A DNA stretch of 64,000 nt from JABDIY01 sp963751955 (GCA_963751955.1 CAVVWM010000014.1:1-64000); one strand, 5' to 3'; positions 11,201-20,883 are shown, numbered from the stretch's first letter. Program-made: numbers and translations. Notes: generated by a model not told the origin, from the letters alone.

Positions 11201-11228
11201 CAGCTGCCAATTCCAATAGTGGCAGCTG
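11201..11228. terminator. Hairpin ahead of phosphoesterase remnant
   Basis: Third occurrence of the CAGCTGCCA / TGGCAGCTG inverted repeat, here between copy 3 and the 71-bp phosphoesterase remnant. Confidence 0.4.
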
Positions 11229-11251
11229 AAGCGAATTGTCTTCGGTTCGAG

Positions 11252-11322
11252 CTACGAGCAGGTTGCAGATCCGCTGTCGTGAACGGTGCTTCCAGTGTCG
11301 AGGAATTGCCAGGAGAACGAGT
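11252..11322 (-). pseudogene. Short 3' remnant of metallophosphoesterase
   Basis: Only the last ~23 codons remain (DSFSWQFLDTGSTVHDSGSA, then TCS). They match the ends of 6223-7560 and 2499-2699. Similarity stops at about 11322 and within 5 bp the copy 3 type leader begins (11327). The join is therefore a recombination or deletion joint between phosphoesterase sequence and CotH leader. Confidence 0.8.
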
Positions 11323-11477
11323 TCGCGAGCATTGCCGGGGCCTGCGTGTTCAGTTTTGGGGGTCTTGGTTCGTGGTTGGGCTGCTTGCCTTATGTGGCGG
11401 GGGCCGCTGTGCTCAGTCGGTTGGTTGGTTTGGGTGTGACACTCGCTAGTCAACTGGTTTCTTTGAGGTGGTTTGGT

Positions 11478-14296
11478 ATGCGAAAGTTCGTGGTGTTTGG
11501 TGTGGTTCTTGCGGTGTTTGCTGCGACGGCTGCACCGGTTGGGGCTGCGACCGGTTCGGTGGTGATCAATGAGATCATGTACAACCCGGCGTCCGATATC
11601 GATGGGCACGAGTTTTTGGAGCTTCATAATCCGGGTGATACGGCGGTCTCGCTCAACGGGATGTCTTTCACTGAGGGTATCGAGGGCACGTTTGGGGATG
11701 TCACCCTTGGTGCTGGTGAGTATGTGATTGTGTCGCCGTCGTCGACGACGAGTCAGAGTGTGTATGGGGTTGCGGCTGTGCTGGAGTACACCGGCAAGAT
11801 CGGGAACGGTGGGGAGACTGTGACCCTTACTGCTGCGGATGGGGTCACTGTTGTTGATTCGGTGACCTATACCGATGATCCTCCGTGGCCGTTGTCACCT
11901 GATGGGGATGGTCCGTCGCTGGAGTTGATCAACCCTTTGTTCGACAATGACGTTGCGGCCAGTTGGGGCGCATCCACGACCCCGACTCCGGGCGCTCAGA
12001 ACAGTATCTATGGTGACGCACCGTCGGTTCAGTTCGGGCCCGTCACGGTTGCCCCCGCATGGCCCGAGGCCAATGTCCAAACCACAATCTCGCTCGACAT
12101 TCCGAACACCGGCAGCGCGACGTTGTTTTATCGGGTGATGTTTGGTTCTGAGGTTTCGGTTCCGATGTCGAAGTCGGGTTCCAGGTTTTCGGCTACAGGT
12201 TCCGGGTCAGGCCGCGGGCTCACTGGTTCGATATCGAATCCAGACCAGTACTGGGCGCCACTGTTGCCGAGTGCTGATGACAGCATCTCGGATCTCGGGT
12301 TTGTGGTGAAGAAGCCGGTGACGACGAATCTGCCGACGTTGGAGTGGTTCATCACCGACGAGGACTATGCGGCTCTCAATTCGGCGGAGTCCCGCCTTGG
12401 TCCGCTCGAGCTGTTCTTCCCGGCAACCATTGCGTATGACGGTGTTGTGTATACCGGGGTGGAGGTCAAGATCCGTGGCGGCGGCTGGGCCCGGGAGAAC
12501 AATGCGAAACAAGGGATCTCCGTCGAGTTCCCCAAAGGGCACGACTTCGACGCCCCCGATCTGTTCCCTTATCCCGTCGACGAGTTCGCTCTCAAATACG
12601 ACTTCAGCGTGGCCCGGGGGATCGTGTCCTGGGATGTGTTCGATCAGGCCGGTTTCGCTGATTACACCACCTTCAACGTGCGGGTCCAGAAGAACGGTGT
12701 GTTCCATGCCCAGTATCGGGTGAAGGACAAGCTCGATGGGACCTGGCGATCCGAACAGGGATACGACACCGGACAGTTCTTCAAAGCCGAGGGTGGTTTC
12801 AAATACCACGACGACAACGGCGGTTTCGACAAGAAGAGCCCCGACGACGGCGACTACACCGACATCGACGATCTCGTGGATCTGGTGAAGAGCAATCCAT
12901 CCGCAGCCACGCTGTGGGAGACCTTCGACGTGCCCAACATCGTGAACTACTGGGCCGTTTCAGCGGTGATCCGTCACCAAGACCAGGACCACCACAACAA
13001 GTACATCTACTTCGACGAGTTCGGTACCGGGCAGTGGAGCCTCGTGCCGTGGGATCTCGATCACACCTGGGGCTCGGAGGGGAACGCGCCCTGCGCGGGC
13101 CAGTCGATGGTGACGCTCACGTGCCTGGGTCATCCGCTCTACGACGCGTTCTGGGATGTCCCCGAGTTCCGCACGATGTATTTCCGGCGTATCCGGTCCC
13201 TGCTTGACGGCCCGCTCGCTCCGCCCCGGATCGAGAACCTCAACGCTGCCATCCGTGCCGGTTTGGAAGCTGACTTCGAGGAAGAACGCCTCGAGTGGGG
13301 TGATAACCCGTTGTTTGGCAACGACCTGGACTTCCTCGGTAACGTGCAGTCCCGTCGGGACCTCTTCGAAGCCGACAGCCGGGTGCCCGACTCCCAACCA
13401 TTGGTGCCGAACATCGTGATTAACGAACTGGTGTACAAACCGATCGATGGGTTCCCCGAGTTCCTGGAGTTGTTCAACCCGACCGATGAATGGATCGACC
13501 TCTCACTTTGGGAGTTGGACGGCACCGGGCTCACGATCCCAGGTGGCACGGTCATCAAGCCCAAGGGCTACATCGTGTTCACCGATGACCTGCCCCTGTT
13601 CCGCTCCGTCCACAACCCTGGGGCTGACTACCTCGTGATCCAGTATCCGGGCGGACTGAAGAGTGCCGGGGAAATGGTGGAGCTCACCACTGCCTCCGGA
13701 GCTGTCGTGGACAGCGTGGACTACAAGTCCGTCGCGCCGTGGCCGACCTTGCCGCTCGAAGGTCAGTACTCACTGGAGCGCAAGGACTCATCATCGGCCG
13801 CCGGTTCGGCCTCGGCATGGCGTTCGTCGATTCCTGTCGGTGGAACACCGGGTACCACAAACTCCCCCGGCCAGCCCCGGATAGCCGATGCTACGACGCT
13901 TGTGGAGGTCCAGCAGGCTCGATCGACTACAACCAGGCTGAGCACGAAGACATCCTTCGGTTGTATGCCGCTTTCTTCAACCGTCAACCCGACGCCGCCG
14001 GTGCACGCTATTGGATCGTCGACATCTACGAAGGACTCGGAGCCAACCTCGACGTGATCGCAGCCGAGTTCGCTCTCAGCCAAGAGTTCCAGAACACCTA
14101 CGGGTTAGTAAACAACGAGGAGTACCTCCGCATTCTTTACCAGAACGTGCTCCTCCGGCCACCAGACACCGCCGGTTTCAACTACTGGCTATCACTACTC
14201 CAGAACGGCCAACTCAACCGAGGATCAGTAGTCCGATGGGTCGCCGCCGGCGAAGAATTCCAGACCAGGGTCCAATTCCCCAAACTCACCCCCTAG
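11478..14296 (+). CDS. CotH/lamin-tail/DUF4214 secreted protein, copy 4 (no PVD repeat; one frameshift)
   Basis: The ATG at 11478 has the same leader and signal peptide as copy 3. Lamin-tail domain 1, CotH domain (RGGGWARENNAKQ; VPWDLDHTWG) and lamin-tail domain 2 are open without interruption to about 13915. The frame then shifts (one T missing in GCTCGATCGAC compared with GCTTCGATCGAC of the sisters) before DUF4214, which ends at TAG 14294-14296. This is the most divergent copy. The PVD linker is absent, replaced by a short GGTPGTTNSPGQPRIADATT stretch. Residues encoded by about 12190-12265 are read in a shifted but compensated frame relative to copy 3. Confidence 0.85.
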
Positions 14297-14319
14297 GGAA
14301 AGAAATCCTGGGCATAAAG

Positions 14320-14413
14320 AACAATCTGAAGATCCGCTTTCGTACACGGTGCTTTCAGCACCAGGAAATTGCCACGAGAAAGAGTCGGCGGTGAGATCTA
14401 GGGCTGGTGGCAC
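14320..14413 (-). pseudogene. Diverged phosphoesterase 3' remnant behind copy 4
   Basis: The minus strand reads DLTADSFSWQFPGAESTVYE, a diverged version of the phosphoesterase tail DLAADSFSWQFLDTGSTVHD. No further homology upstream is visible. It suggests that the phosphoesterase-next-to-CotH arrangement predates the recent duplications. Confidence 0.55.
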
Positions 14414-14476
14414 ACGTTCCGCTTTCGGATCGGTTCAGGGAGACGAAACCAGCCGTACTGAACTACCGTCGCCGCC

Positions 14477-15562
14477 ATGGCACAAGAAGTACGTGGAGTT
14501 ATTGCCCGAGCGAAGGGCGAACCGGTCACCATCGAAACAATCGTCGTTCCCGATCCCGGCCCGGGCGAGGCGGTGGTGAAGATCCAGGCCTGCGGGGTCT
14601 GCCACACCGACCTCCACTACCGCGAGGGCGGGATCAACGATGAATTTCCGTTCCTGTTGGGTCACGAGGCAGCCGGAATCGTGGAGTCGGTTGGTCCCGA
14701 TGTAACCGACGTTTCGCCCGGTGACTACGTGATTCTCAACTGGCGAGCGGTGTGCGGCAACTGCCGCTCGTGCCTGAAGGGCAAACCCCAGTACTGCTTC
14801 AATACCCACAATGCCACCCAGAAGATGACCCTCACAGACGGGACCGAACTCTCACCGGCGCTCGGAATTGGAGCGTTCTGCGACAAGACGCTCGTGGCCA
14901 GTGGCCAATGCACCAAGGTAAACCCCGCCGCCAAACCAGAAGTAGCCGGCCTGCTGGGCTGTGGGGTGATGGCAGGTCTCGGTGCAGCCATGAACACCGG
15001 CGAGGTTGGCCGAGGGGATTCGGTGGCAGTGTTCGGTTGCGGCGGAGTTGGCGATGCGGCAATCGAAGGTTCTCGCGTTGCGGGAGCGTCGACGATCATC
15101 GCTGTCGACCTGGATGACACCAAGCTCGAGTGGGCAAAGGGCTTCGGGGCCACCCACACGATCAATGCAACCAAAGAAGATGCGGTTGAGAAGATCCGTG
15201 AGTACACCGGCGGCAATGGAGCCGATGTGGTGATCGAGGCCATCGGGTTGCCCCAGGTCTATGAACAAGCCTTCTATGCCCGCGATCTTGCTGGCACTGT
15301 GGTTCTCGTCGGAGTACCGAATCCCGAAATGAAGATCGAACTCCCCTTCATTGACATCTTCGGGCGAGGCGGAGCGCTCAAGTCGTCGTGGTATGGCGAC
15401 TGCCTCCCGAGTCGAGATTTTCCGATGTTGATCGACCTCTACCTCCAAGGGCGACTTAACCTTGACGGGTTCGTTTCAGAGACGATCGGGCTGGAAGACG
15501 TTGAAGCTGCTTTTCACAAGATGGAACAAGGCGGCGTACTGCGCAGCGTGGTGGTGATGTAA
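14477..15562 (+). CDS. mscR: S-(hydroxymethyl)mycothiol dehydrogenase (mycothiol-dependent formaldehyde dehydrogenase)
   Basis: This is a zinc-dependent medium-chain dehydrogenase of 361 aa. It oxidises the formaldehyde-mycothiol adduct with NAD. Catalytic-zinc residues lie in ACGVCHTDLH (C39/C42 region) and GHE (62-64). The structural-zinc C-x2-C-x2-C-x7-C lies in CGNCRSCLKGKPQYC, and the NAD-binding GCGGVGDAA lies in the Rossmann domain. Length and N-terminus fit the family. The stop TAA overlaps the ATG of the next gene (TAATG), so the two are co-translated. The same pairing with a beta-lactamase-fold gene occurs in mycobacteria. Presence implies mycothiol as the cell thiol. Confidence 0.9.
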   Translation: MAQEVRGVIARAKGEPVTIETIVVPDPGPGEAVVKIQACGVCHTDLHYREGGINDEFPFLLGHEAAGIVESVGPDVTDVSPGDYVILNWRAVCGNCRSCLKGKPQYCFNTHNATQKMTLTDGTELSPALGIGAFCDKTLVASGQCTKVNPAAKPEVAGLLGCGVMAGLGAAMNTGEVGRGDSVAVFGCGGVGDAAIEGSRVAGASTIIAVDLDDTKLEWAKGFGATHTINATKEDAVEKIREYTGGNGADVVIEAIGLPQVYEQAFYARDLAGTVVLVGVPNPEMKIELPFIDIFGRGGALKSSWYGDCLPSRDFPMLIDLYLQGRLNLDGFVSETIGLEDVEAAFHKMEQGGVLRSVVVM

Positions 15563-16179
15563 TGACCGCACGAATCGACCGCGTCATCACCTCCGGGATC
15601 TTCAGCTTGGACGGCGAAGACTTCAACGTGGACAACAACGTCTGGCTCGTCGGCGACGACGACGAGGTCGTCGTCATCGATGCCGCCCATGACCACGAGC
15701 CGATCCTCGAGGGGATCGCAGGGCGAAAGGTCAAAGCGATCGTCTGCACGCACGGCCACAACGATCACATCAATGCAGCCGGCGCTCTCTCGGACGAAAC
15801 CGGCGCTCCAATTCTCCTGCATCCTGACGACGAGATGTTGTGGCAAGTCGAGTATCCCCACCGTCGCTTCGATGACTCGTTGCGGGACAGTCTCAAGCTT
15901 GAAATCGGCAATCACGAGATGGACGTGCTGCACACCCCCGGCCATTCGCCCGGTGGTTGTTGTCTTCATCTGCCCGGCGACGGTGTTGTGTTCAGCGGCG
16001 ACACGCTGTTCAACGGTGGCCCCGGCGCCACCGGTCGGAGTTTCAGCAGCTACGAGGTAATCGTGGAGAGCATTACCAACCGGTTGTTCACCCTGCCGTA
16101 TGACACTGTCGTGAACACCGGCCATGGCCAGTCGACGACGATCGGTGCCGAAGTAGTGAATCTGGCCAAGGCTGACTGA
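15562..16179 (+). CDS. Metallo-beta-lactamase-fold hydrolase, mscR partner
   Basis: This 205-aa protein has the metal-binding THGHNDH motif (residues ~61-67), a later HTPGHSPGG histidine and a SGDTLF aspartate, all typical of glyoxalase-II-like hydrolases. It overlaps mscR by one base. A plausible role is hydrolysis of the S-formylmycothiol made by MscR, by analogy with glutathione-dependent formaldehyde oxidation. That role is inferred from gene order, not seen in the sequence. Confidence 0.85.
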   Translation: MTARIDRVITSGIFSLDGEDFNVDNNVWLVGDDDEVVVIDAAHDHEPILEGIAGRKVKAIVCTHGHNDHINAAGALSDETGAPILLHPDDEMLWQVEYPHRRFDDSLRDSLKLEIGNHEMDVLHTPGHSPGGCCLHLPGDGVVFSGDTLFNGGPGATGRSFSSYEVIVESITNRLFTLPYDTVVNTGHGQSTTIGAEVVNLAKAD

Positions 16180-16191
16180 GCGCATTCAGGC

Positions 16192-16225
16192 AGGCTCCAA
16201 CGATCAGGTATGACCGTTGGAGCCT
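16192..16225. terminator. Bidirectional hairpin between convergent genes
   Basis: A perfect 11-bp stem (AGGCTCCAACG / CGTTGGAGCCT) with a 12-nt loop lies 12 bp after the hydrolase stop and 32 bp from the end of the convergent gene. No strong T-run follows. Confidence 0.55.
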
Positions 16226-16257
16226 TGATGCCCGCACGGCCCAGGACCGCAGCGGAT

Positions 16258-17583
16258 TCAGCCCAAGGTGTGAGCGTGTGCAGCGTTCTGTGGTGCAATC
16301 GGAGGCTGCGTCGCGGCGTGTGAATTGATGGCTGTGCCGTTGCGGTCTCCTAGCTTGAGTACCGATGCGGCAAACCGTTCCGCCAGCTGGTCTGCCCAGC
16401 CAGTCACGCGGACGTCGTCGGTCATGATGATGATCTGACCGGTGTGAGCGTGGTCGGTAATGATAGAAAGTGCTGCGGCAACGTCGAAGTCATCGAGAAT
16501 GGTGAACGGTTCGTCAAGGATTACCGGGAGTGACTCGCCGAGCTGTGATCCCGCCCGGTCGAGATGGCGGTGGATTCGTTCCACCATCTCGGCCGGGTCG
16601 GTAATCGGGGCGGCAACCCGATAGTGGCCACGTGCTGCAGCTTCGATCTCGCGGCGGTGAGTGACGGCCCATTCGAGGGGCACAACACCCACGAGGTCTT
16701 GCCAGCACTCCTTCGCAAAGCGGTGGATTTCGCGCAGCTTGATGATTCCGGAACTGTGCTCTGGTCGTGCAGTGAGAGCTTCGACCTGGATGAGTTGAAG
16801 ATTGAAGTAGCTCTTCACTCCAGCCTCGTTGAGGATCAGAATCTCAGCCTCACGGGCCTGTTCGAGCTGCTGGTAGTTGACGAAGCTGGCGCCTGCACAC
16901 GCCATCGAGAGAGCAAGAAAAGGGATTGCGGCCAACGGGTGGAGGATGAGGATACCGATGAAGGCCAGTAGCGCTAAGGCGGCTGAGCTCGCCATCAGCG
17001 CAGCCCGCGAATTCTCCATTCGCTCTTTGGCTCGCTCGACCGCGAGATGGCAGTCCTCGATCGCATCGACGTAGGTCTCGTAGCTGTCTGAATTCTCGGA
17101 CACGCCGGACTGGTTGGCAACTTCAACCTCGACCTCGGCCAGAGTGAGCGCTGCGGACCACAGCTCGTCTTGATTCAGGCGCCCCAACCGGCGAATGAGG
17201 TCGTCGATGCGCGCTTCAGCTTGGATGCTTGCGACTCCGAGCCGCATGAAGGAAGGAAGGTCCTTCCGGCGAACGCCGAGGCCCCCGGCAATCGAAATCG
17301 AGCCGTCTTCTGTCCGGAAGCTTTCACTCACGTCATCTCCGTTGAGGGCATCGACAACGCGGTTTGGTCCGTCGATCGGGCGTTCGAGCAACAAGATCCG
17401 ACCCGTATCTTCCAGCAATTCGGCGCTCAGACCAGGGCGCCCGGCGCCCATCGCTGTTGCGATTTCTGCCGTCAGCGCGTCGCGCTCCAGCTGGCCCAGT
17501 CCGGACACAAGCGTTATGCGAGGGTGCAGACGCATCTCCATCTTTTCGGTCGATGTCTCTAGCTTCAGAAGATCGATTCGCAT
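16258..17583 (-). CDS. ABC/SMC-like ATPase-fold protein with membrane hairpin and degenerate Walker A
   Basis: This 441-aa protein is not confidently named. The N-terminus (MRIDLLKLETSTEKMEMRLH) resembles RecF/SMC-type ATPases, but the P-loop position reads TLVSGLGQLERDAL (24-37) and has no GK[ST]. A Walker-B-like strand LPVILDEPF (352-360) followed by TILDD is kept, as in ABC ATPases. Between them are helical, probably coiled-coil segments flanking a hydrophobic hairpin (~195-235) that could cross the membrane twice. It may be a membrane-bound relative of YhaN/RecN-type proteins that has lost normal ATP binding. It converges on the mscR operon and is divergent from the MFS gene. Confidence 0.6.
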   Translation of the reverse strand: MRIDLLKLETSTEKMEMRLHPRITLVSGLGQLERDALTAEIATAMGAGRPGLSAELLEDTGRILLLERPIDGPNRVVDALNGDDVSESFRTEDGSISIAGGLGVRRKDLPSFMRLGVASIQAEARIDDLIRRLGRLNQDELWSAALTLAEVEVEVANQSGVSENSDSYETYVDAIEDCHLAVERAKERMENSRAALMASSAALALLAFIGILILHPLAAIPFLALSMACAGASFVNYQQLEQAREAEILILNEAGVKSYFNLQLIQVEALTARPEHSSGIIKLREIHRFAKECWQDLVGVVPLEWAVTHRREIEAAARGHYRVAAPITDPAEMVERIHRHLDRAGSQLGESLPVILDEPFTILDDFDVAAALSIITDHAHTGQIIIMTDDVRVTGWADQLAERFAASVLKLGDRNGTAINSHAATQPPIAPQNAAHAHTLG

Positions 17584-17767
17584 GACCTAGTGCTTCGGCC
17601 AAAAGGCCCACTCGACTTGAGTCGTTTGCACCATTTTTGGTGGTCCCTGGGAACTATTACCTAGTTCCGCAACCCATATGTTGGTGTCGGTCCACGGCTC
17701 TGCACCTTCCACGGGCTCGTGAGGGGCGTTGTGGCCCAATGAGGTGCCCGAGCCTCTCGGTAGTCTT

Positions 17768-18945
17768 GTGCGCTTGCCCGACGCAGAACTCAAAACGACA
17801 CCAAAGGAACTGTCGGCCGCCGGTTTGGTCGGTCTAACCGCAGGAAAACCGTGGTCAACATGGGTATTCGCTGGATCCCATTCTTCCTCCCGAACCTGGG
17901 GCGAGCCCTTGGTGCTTCGACCGCAGGCCTCACGACCGTTCTGGGATTAGGTGAAATGGCCGGTCTTCTAACCGCCGCGACCGGGCGTCAGCTTGATCGA
18001 GGGAGAGAACGGCTCATCATGACGGCGGGAATGGGACTCGTGGGCCTTTCGACGATGCTCGCGATCCTCGGAACTTTCATGCTCTTTGCAGTGAGTCAGT
18101 TCCTGCTGATTCTCGGCTTGTCCCTCTACACCGTGGGTGGTCATTCATACATCTCGCGCCATGTGTCCTTTGCTCGGCGTGGGCGTTCGATCGGGATCTT
18201 CGAGGTCTCCTGGGCCCTTGGACTGCTTGTAGGCGCTCCCCTCGCGGCGCTGCTCATCCAGGGAATCTCATGGAGGGCACCGTTCGTGGCGGTTGGCATC
18301 ATGTCGTTCATCGCCTGCGTGTTTCTGATCCGCACGCCCGAAGATCCAGCTCTGGTACAACCCACTCGACCCACTACCCAACCAACTGCTCGACTGAATG
18401 CCAACGCATGGTTTGCCATTGGGGCATCGGCAGGAATTGCGCTGGCCGGTCTCACCACGATCGTGATCGCGGGGACCTGGATGGAAGACCGTCTCGGGGT
18501 CTCAACCGGTGGAATCGGGGCCGTGGCGATGGGTTTCGGGGCAGTCGAGCTCATGTCCTCGTCCAGCTCGGCCCGTTTCTCAGATCGGCTCGGGAAGAAT
18601 CGCTCGACCCGGGCTGCACTCTTGCTGCTCTGCGGTGGCCTTGCGGTGATGGCTGTCGCGCAATCCTCGCTGCTGGTAGGAGCGGTTGGTCTGGTGGTCT
18701 TCTTCGGAGGATTCGAGTATTCGATTGTCACGTCTTTTTCGGTGGTGTCGGAGGCTCTTCCAGCGGCTCGGGGCCGAGTGCTTTCGGTGAACATGGCGGC
18801 TGGCACTGTGGCACGGGGCGTCGGGTCGATCGCCAGCGGATTCCTCTACGAAACCACGGGCATACGTGGGCCGGCGACGCTATCGGCGTTCGGTGCCCTG
18901 TCGGCCTTCGTCCTCATGGGCCGCGTCGCTAGCGATGAGCACTGA
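17768..18945 (+). CDS. MFS transporter (one frameshift near N-terminus)
   Basis: Long hydrophobic segments, WIPFFLPNLGRALGAS early and a DRGRERL loop after TM2 fit a major-facilitator protein of about 12 helices. The downstream frame is open from 17851. The N-terminal part (VRLPDAELKTTPKELSAAGL, beginning at the GTG 17768) is in another frame and joins if one A is restored in the GGAAAACC run at about 17840. No substrate can be assigned. The start codon is uncertain. Confidence 0.75.
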
Positions 18946-19174
18946 GAAGATCCGATAATCCGCTCAGAAACATCACAATCGGCCGAAACGACCGGAGGGC
19001 GCAAGGGCCATGATGCGAGGGCTCTCGGGACCGCCATGAGAACACGGCAACTACGGCGAGTGGAGGCCCCATAGGGGCGGCCGCAATTGTCCAAGGAATT
19101 GGTTGGGCGGACCCGTTCGCCGTGGCAAACTATCCCGGTCCGCAAACACGCCGGAGTGCTTGAACGCGGTCGCT
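18946..19174. other. Intergenic stretch upstream of tRNA-Thr
   Basis: I see no gene here. The sequence AATTGGTTGGGCGGACCCG...CAAACTATCCC just upstream may hold the tRNA promoter, but no convincing -35/-10 pair is visible. Confidence 0.4.
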
Positions 19175-19250
19175 GCCTCCTTAGCTCAGTCGGTAGAGCG
19201 CTTCCATGGTAAGGAAGAGGTCAACAGTTCAATTCTGTTAGGAGGCTCCA
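19175..19250 (+). tRNA. tRNA-Thr (GGT)
   Basis: The acceptor stem GCCTCCT / AGGAGGC is perfect. The D arm TAGCTCAGTCGGTAGAGC is canonical, the anticodon loop is CTTCC-atGGTaa-GGAAG, and the T arm carries GTTCAATTC. CCA is encoded at 19248-19250. Confidence 0.96.
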
Positions 19251-19343
19251 CTAACCAACTCGGCACCGGCCTCGGCCCGTTGAGTTGGTCCCTCGGTCCA
19301 GTGCCGAGAATGTCGCCTGGCTCGCCGAGCGATACCAAATCCT

Positions 19344-19417
19344 GGCGACGTAGCTCAGCTGGTGAGAGTGCTCGACTCATAATCGAGAGGTCGTGGGTTC
19401 GAGTCCCACCGTCGCTA
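19344..19417 (+). tRNA. tRNA-Met (CAT), elongator type
   Basis: Acceptor GGCGACG / CGTCGCT has a G-U first pair; the anticodon stem-loop is CTCGA-ctCATaa-TCGAG; the T arm GTGGGTTCGAGTCCCAC is canonical. The paired first position argues against an initiator tRNA. CCA is not encoded. It sits 86 bp before tuf. Confidence 0.94.
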
Positions 19418-19503
19418 CTGCTCATCGCACCCCTTTGGGGGTGTGGTGGCAACCCGCAGAAACCCGTCGACCGACGGATCTCAACAAGGAGACTCCCGCC
19501 CCA

Positions 19504-20691
19504 ATGGCAAAGGAAAAATTTCAGCGTACGAAACCGCATGTGAATGTGGGGACTATGGGTCATATAGACCATGGGAAGACCACGTTGACGGCTGCGATTA
19601 CCAAGGTGTTGGCTGAGCGTGTTGCGGGTAACACTGCGACTGAGTTCGCGAACATCGACAAGGCTCCTGAGGAGCGTGAGCGTGGGATCACGATCAATGT
19701 GTCTCATGTTGAGTACGAAACCGAGAAACGGCATTACGCGCATGTTGATATGCCTGGGCATGCTGATTACATCAAGAACATGATTACTGGTGCTGCTCAG
19801 GTTGATGGGGCAATCCTGGTTGTGTCTGCTGCTGATGGTCCGATGCCCCAGACCCGCGAGCACGTGTTGTTGGCTCGTCAGGTGGGTGTTCCCGCGATTG
19901 TGGTTGCTTTGAACAAGGCGGACATGGTTGATGACGAGGAGCTTCTGGAACTGGTGGAATTGGAGGCTCGTGAGTTGTTGACCGAGTACGAGTTCCCTGG
20001 TGATGATGTGCCGGTTGTGCATGTGTCGGCGTTGAAAGCGTTGGAGGGTGACGCTGATGCTGCTGAAAAGATCATGGAGTTGATGGATCAGGTTGATACC
20101 TATATTCCTGAGCCCGAGCGTGAGTTGGATAAGCCGTTCTTGATGCCGATCGAGGATGTGTTCTCTATCACTGGTCGCGGCACCGTTGTGACCGGCAAGG
20201 TCGAGCAAGGGATTGTCAATACCGGTGACTCGTTGGAGATCATCGGTATCCGGGACACTCAAAAGACCACCTGTACCGGTGTGGAGATGTTCCGTAAACT
20301 GTTGGATCAGGGTCAGGCTGGGGACAACATTGGTGCCCTGTTGCGTGGCATCGGAAAAGATCAGGTGCAGCGTGGCCAGGTGCTGGCTGCCCCCGGTTCG
20401 ATCACTCCTCATACCGAGTTCGAGGCACAGGTGTATGTGTTGACCAAGGACGAGGGCGGCCGCCATAAGCCGTTCTTTGCTAACTACAGGCCACAGTTCT
20501 ATTTCCGGACTACCGACATCACCGGTGCTGTCACACTGCCAGCCGGCACCGAAATGTGTATGCCCGGGGATAACACCGAAATGACAGTCGAACTGATCAA
20601 CCCGATCGCCATGGACGAAGGCCTCCGGTTCGCAATCCGCGAAGGCGGACGCACCGTAGGCGCCGGCCGAGTCACCAAAATCCTCAAATAG
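19504..20691 (+). CDS. tuf: Elongation factor Tu
   Basis: The 395-aa GTPase delivers aminoacyl-tRNA to the ribosome. Visible motifs are GHIDHGKT (19-26), DMPGHADY and NKADM, plus the effector sequence RGITIN. The ATG at 19504 follows AACAAGGAGACTCCCGCCCCA, an acceptable ribosome-binding site. The gene follows tRNA-Thr and tRNA-Met, an arrangement known upstream of secE in other bacteria. Here secE lies about 19.7 kb away. Codons in the first three quarters end in T or G more often than in neighbouring housekeeping genes. Confidence 0.98.
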   Translation: MAKEKFQRTKPHVNVGTMGHIDHGKTTLTAAITKVLAERVAGNTATEFANIDKAPEERERGITINVSHVEYETEKRHYAHVDMPGHADYIKNMITGAAQVDGAILVVSAADGPMPQTREHVLLARQVGVPAIVVALNKADMVDDEELLELVELEARELLTEYEFPGDDVPVVHVSALKALEGDADAAEKIMELMDQVDTYIPEPERELDKPFLMPIEDVFSITGRGTVVTGKVEQGIVNTGDSLEIIGIRDTQKTTCTGVEMFRKLLDQGQAGDNIGALLRGIGKDQVQRGQVLAAPGSITPHTEFEAQVYVLTKDEGGRHKPFFANYRPQFYFRTTDITGAVTLPAGTEMCMPGDNTEMTVELINPIAMDEGLRFAIREGGRTVGAGRVTKILK

Positions 20692-20883
20692 TTCCCTCCT
20701 GCAGGCTCGTGCCTGTGCCGAGGTCGACCCCGGCGGTGGCCGCGCCGGTGGTCTGCGAATCATGACCGGGGCCGCCGGATTTGGCTTCGATGCGAGCATC
20801 CCGGGCGAGTACTTGATCATCATTTCGAGCGAGGTCAGCTCTTCGTAGGAATTGACGGTGGTCGGAACGGGGTAGATTCTTCG

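Noticed and set aside
11286..11477. N-terminal extension of CotH copy 4 upstream of the ATG at 11478
   Set aside because: The extension runs through phosphoesterase remnant and promoter sequence. The ATG at 11478 has a ribosome-binding site and signal peptide identical to the sister copies.
1..14296. Transposon or IS element driving the CotH duplications
   Set aside because: No transposase, terminal inverted repeats or target-site duplications were seen around the array; joints look like recombination between repeated units.
19186..20823. 545-aa minus-strand ORF opposite tRNAs and tuf
   Set aside because: It spans two tRNAs and the complete tuf gene. Tuf conservation explains the absence of stops on the other strand.
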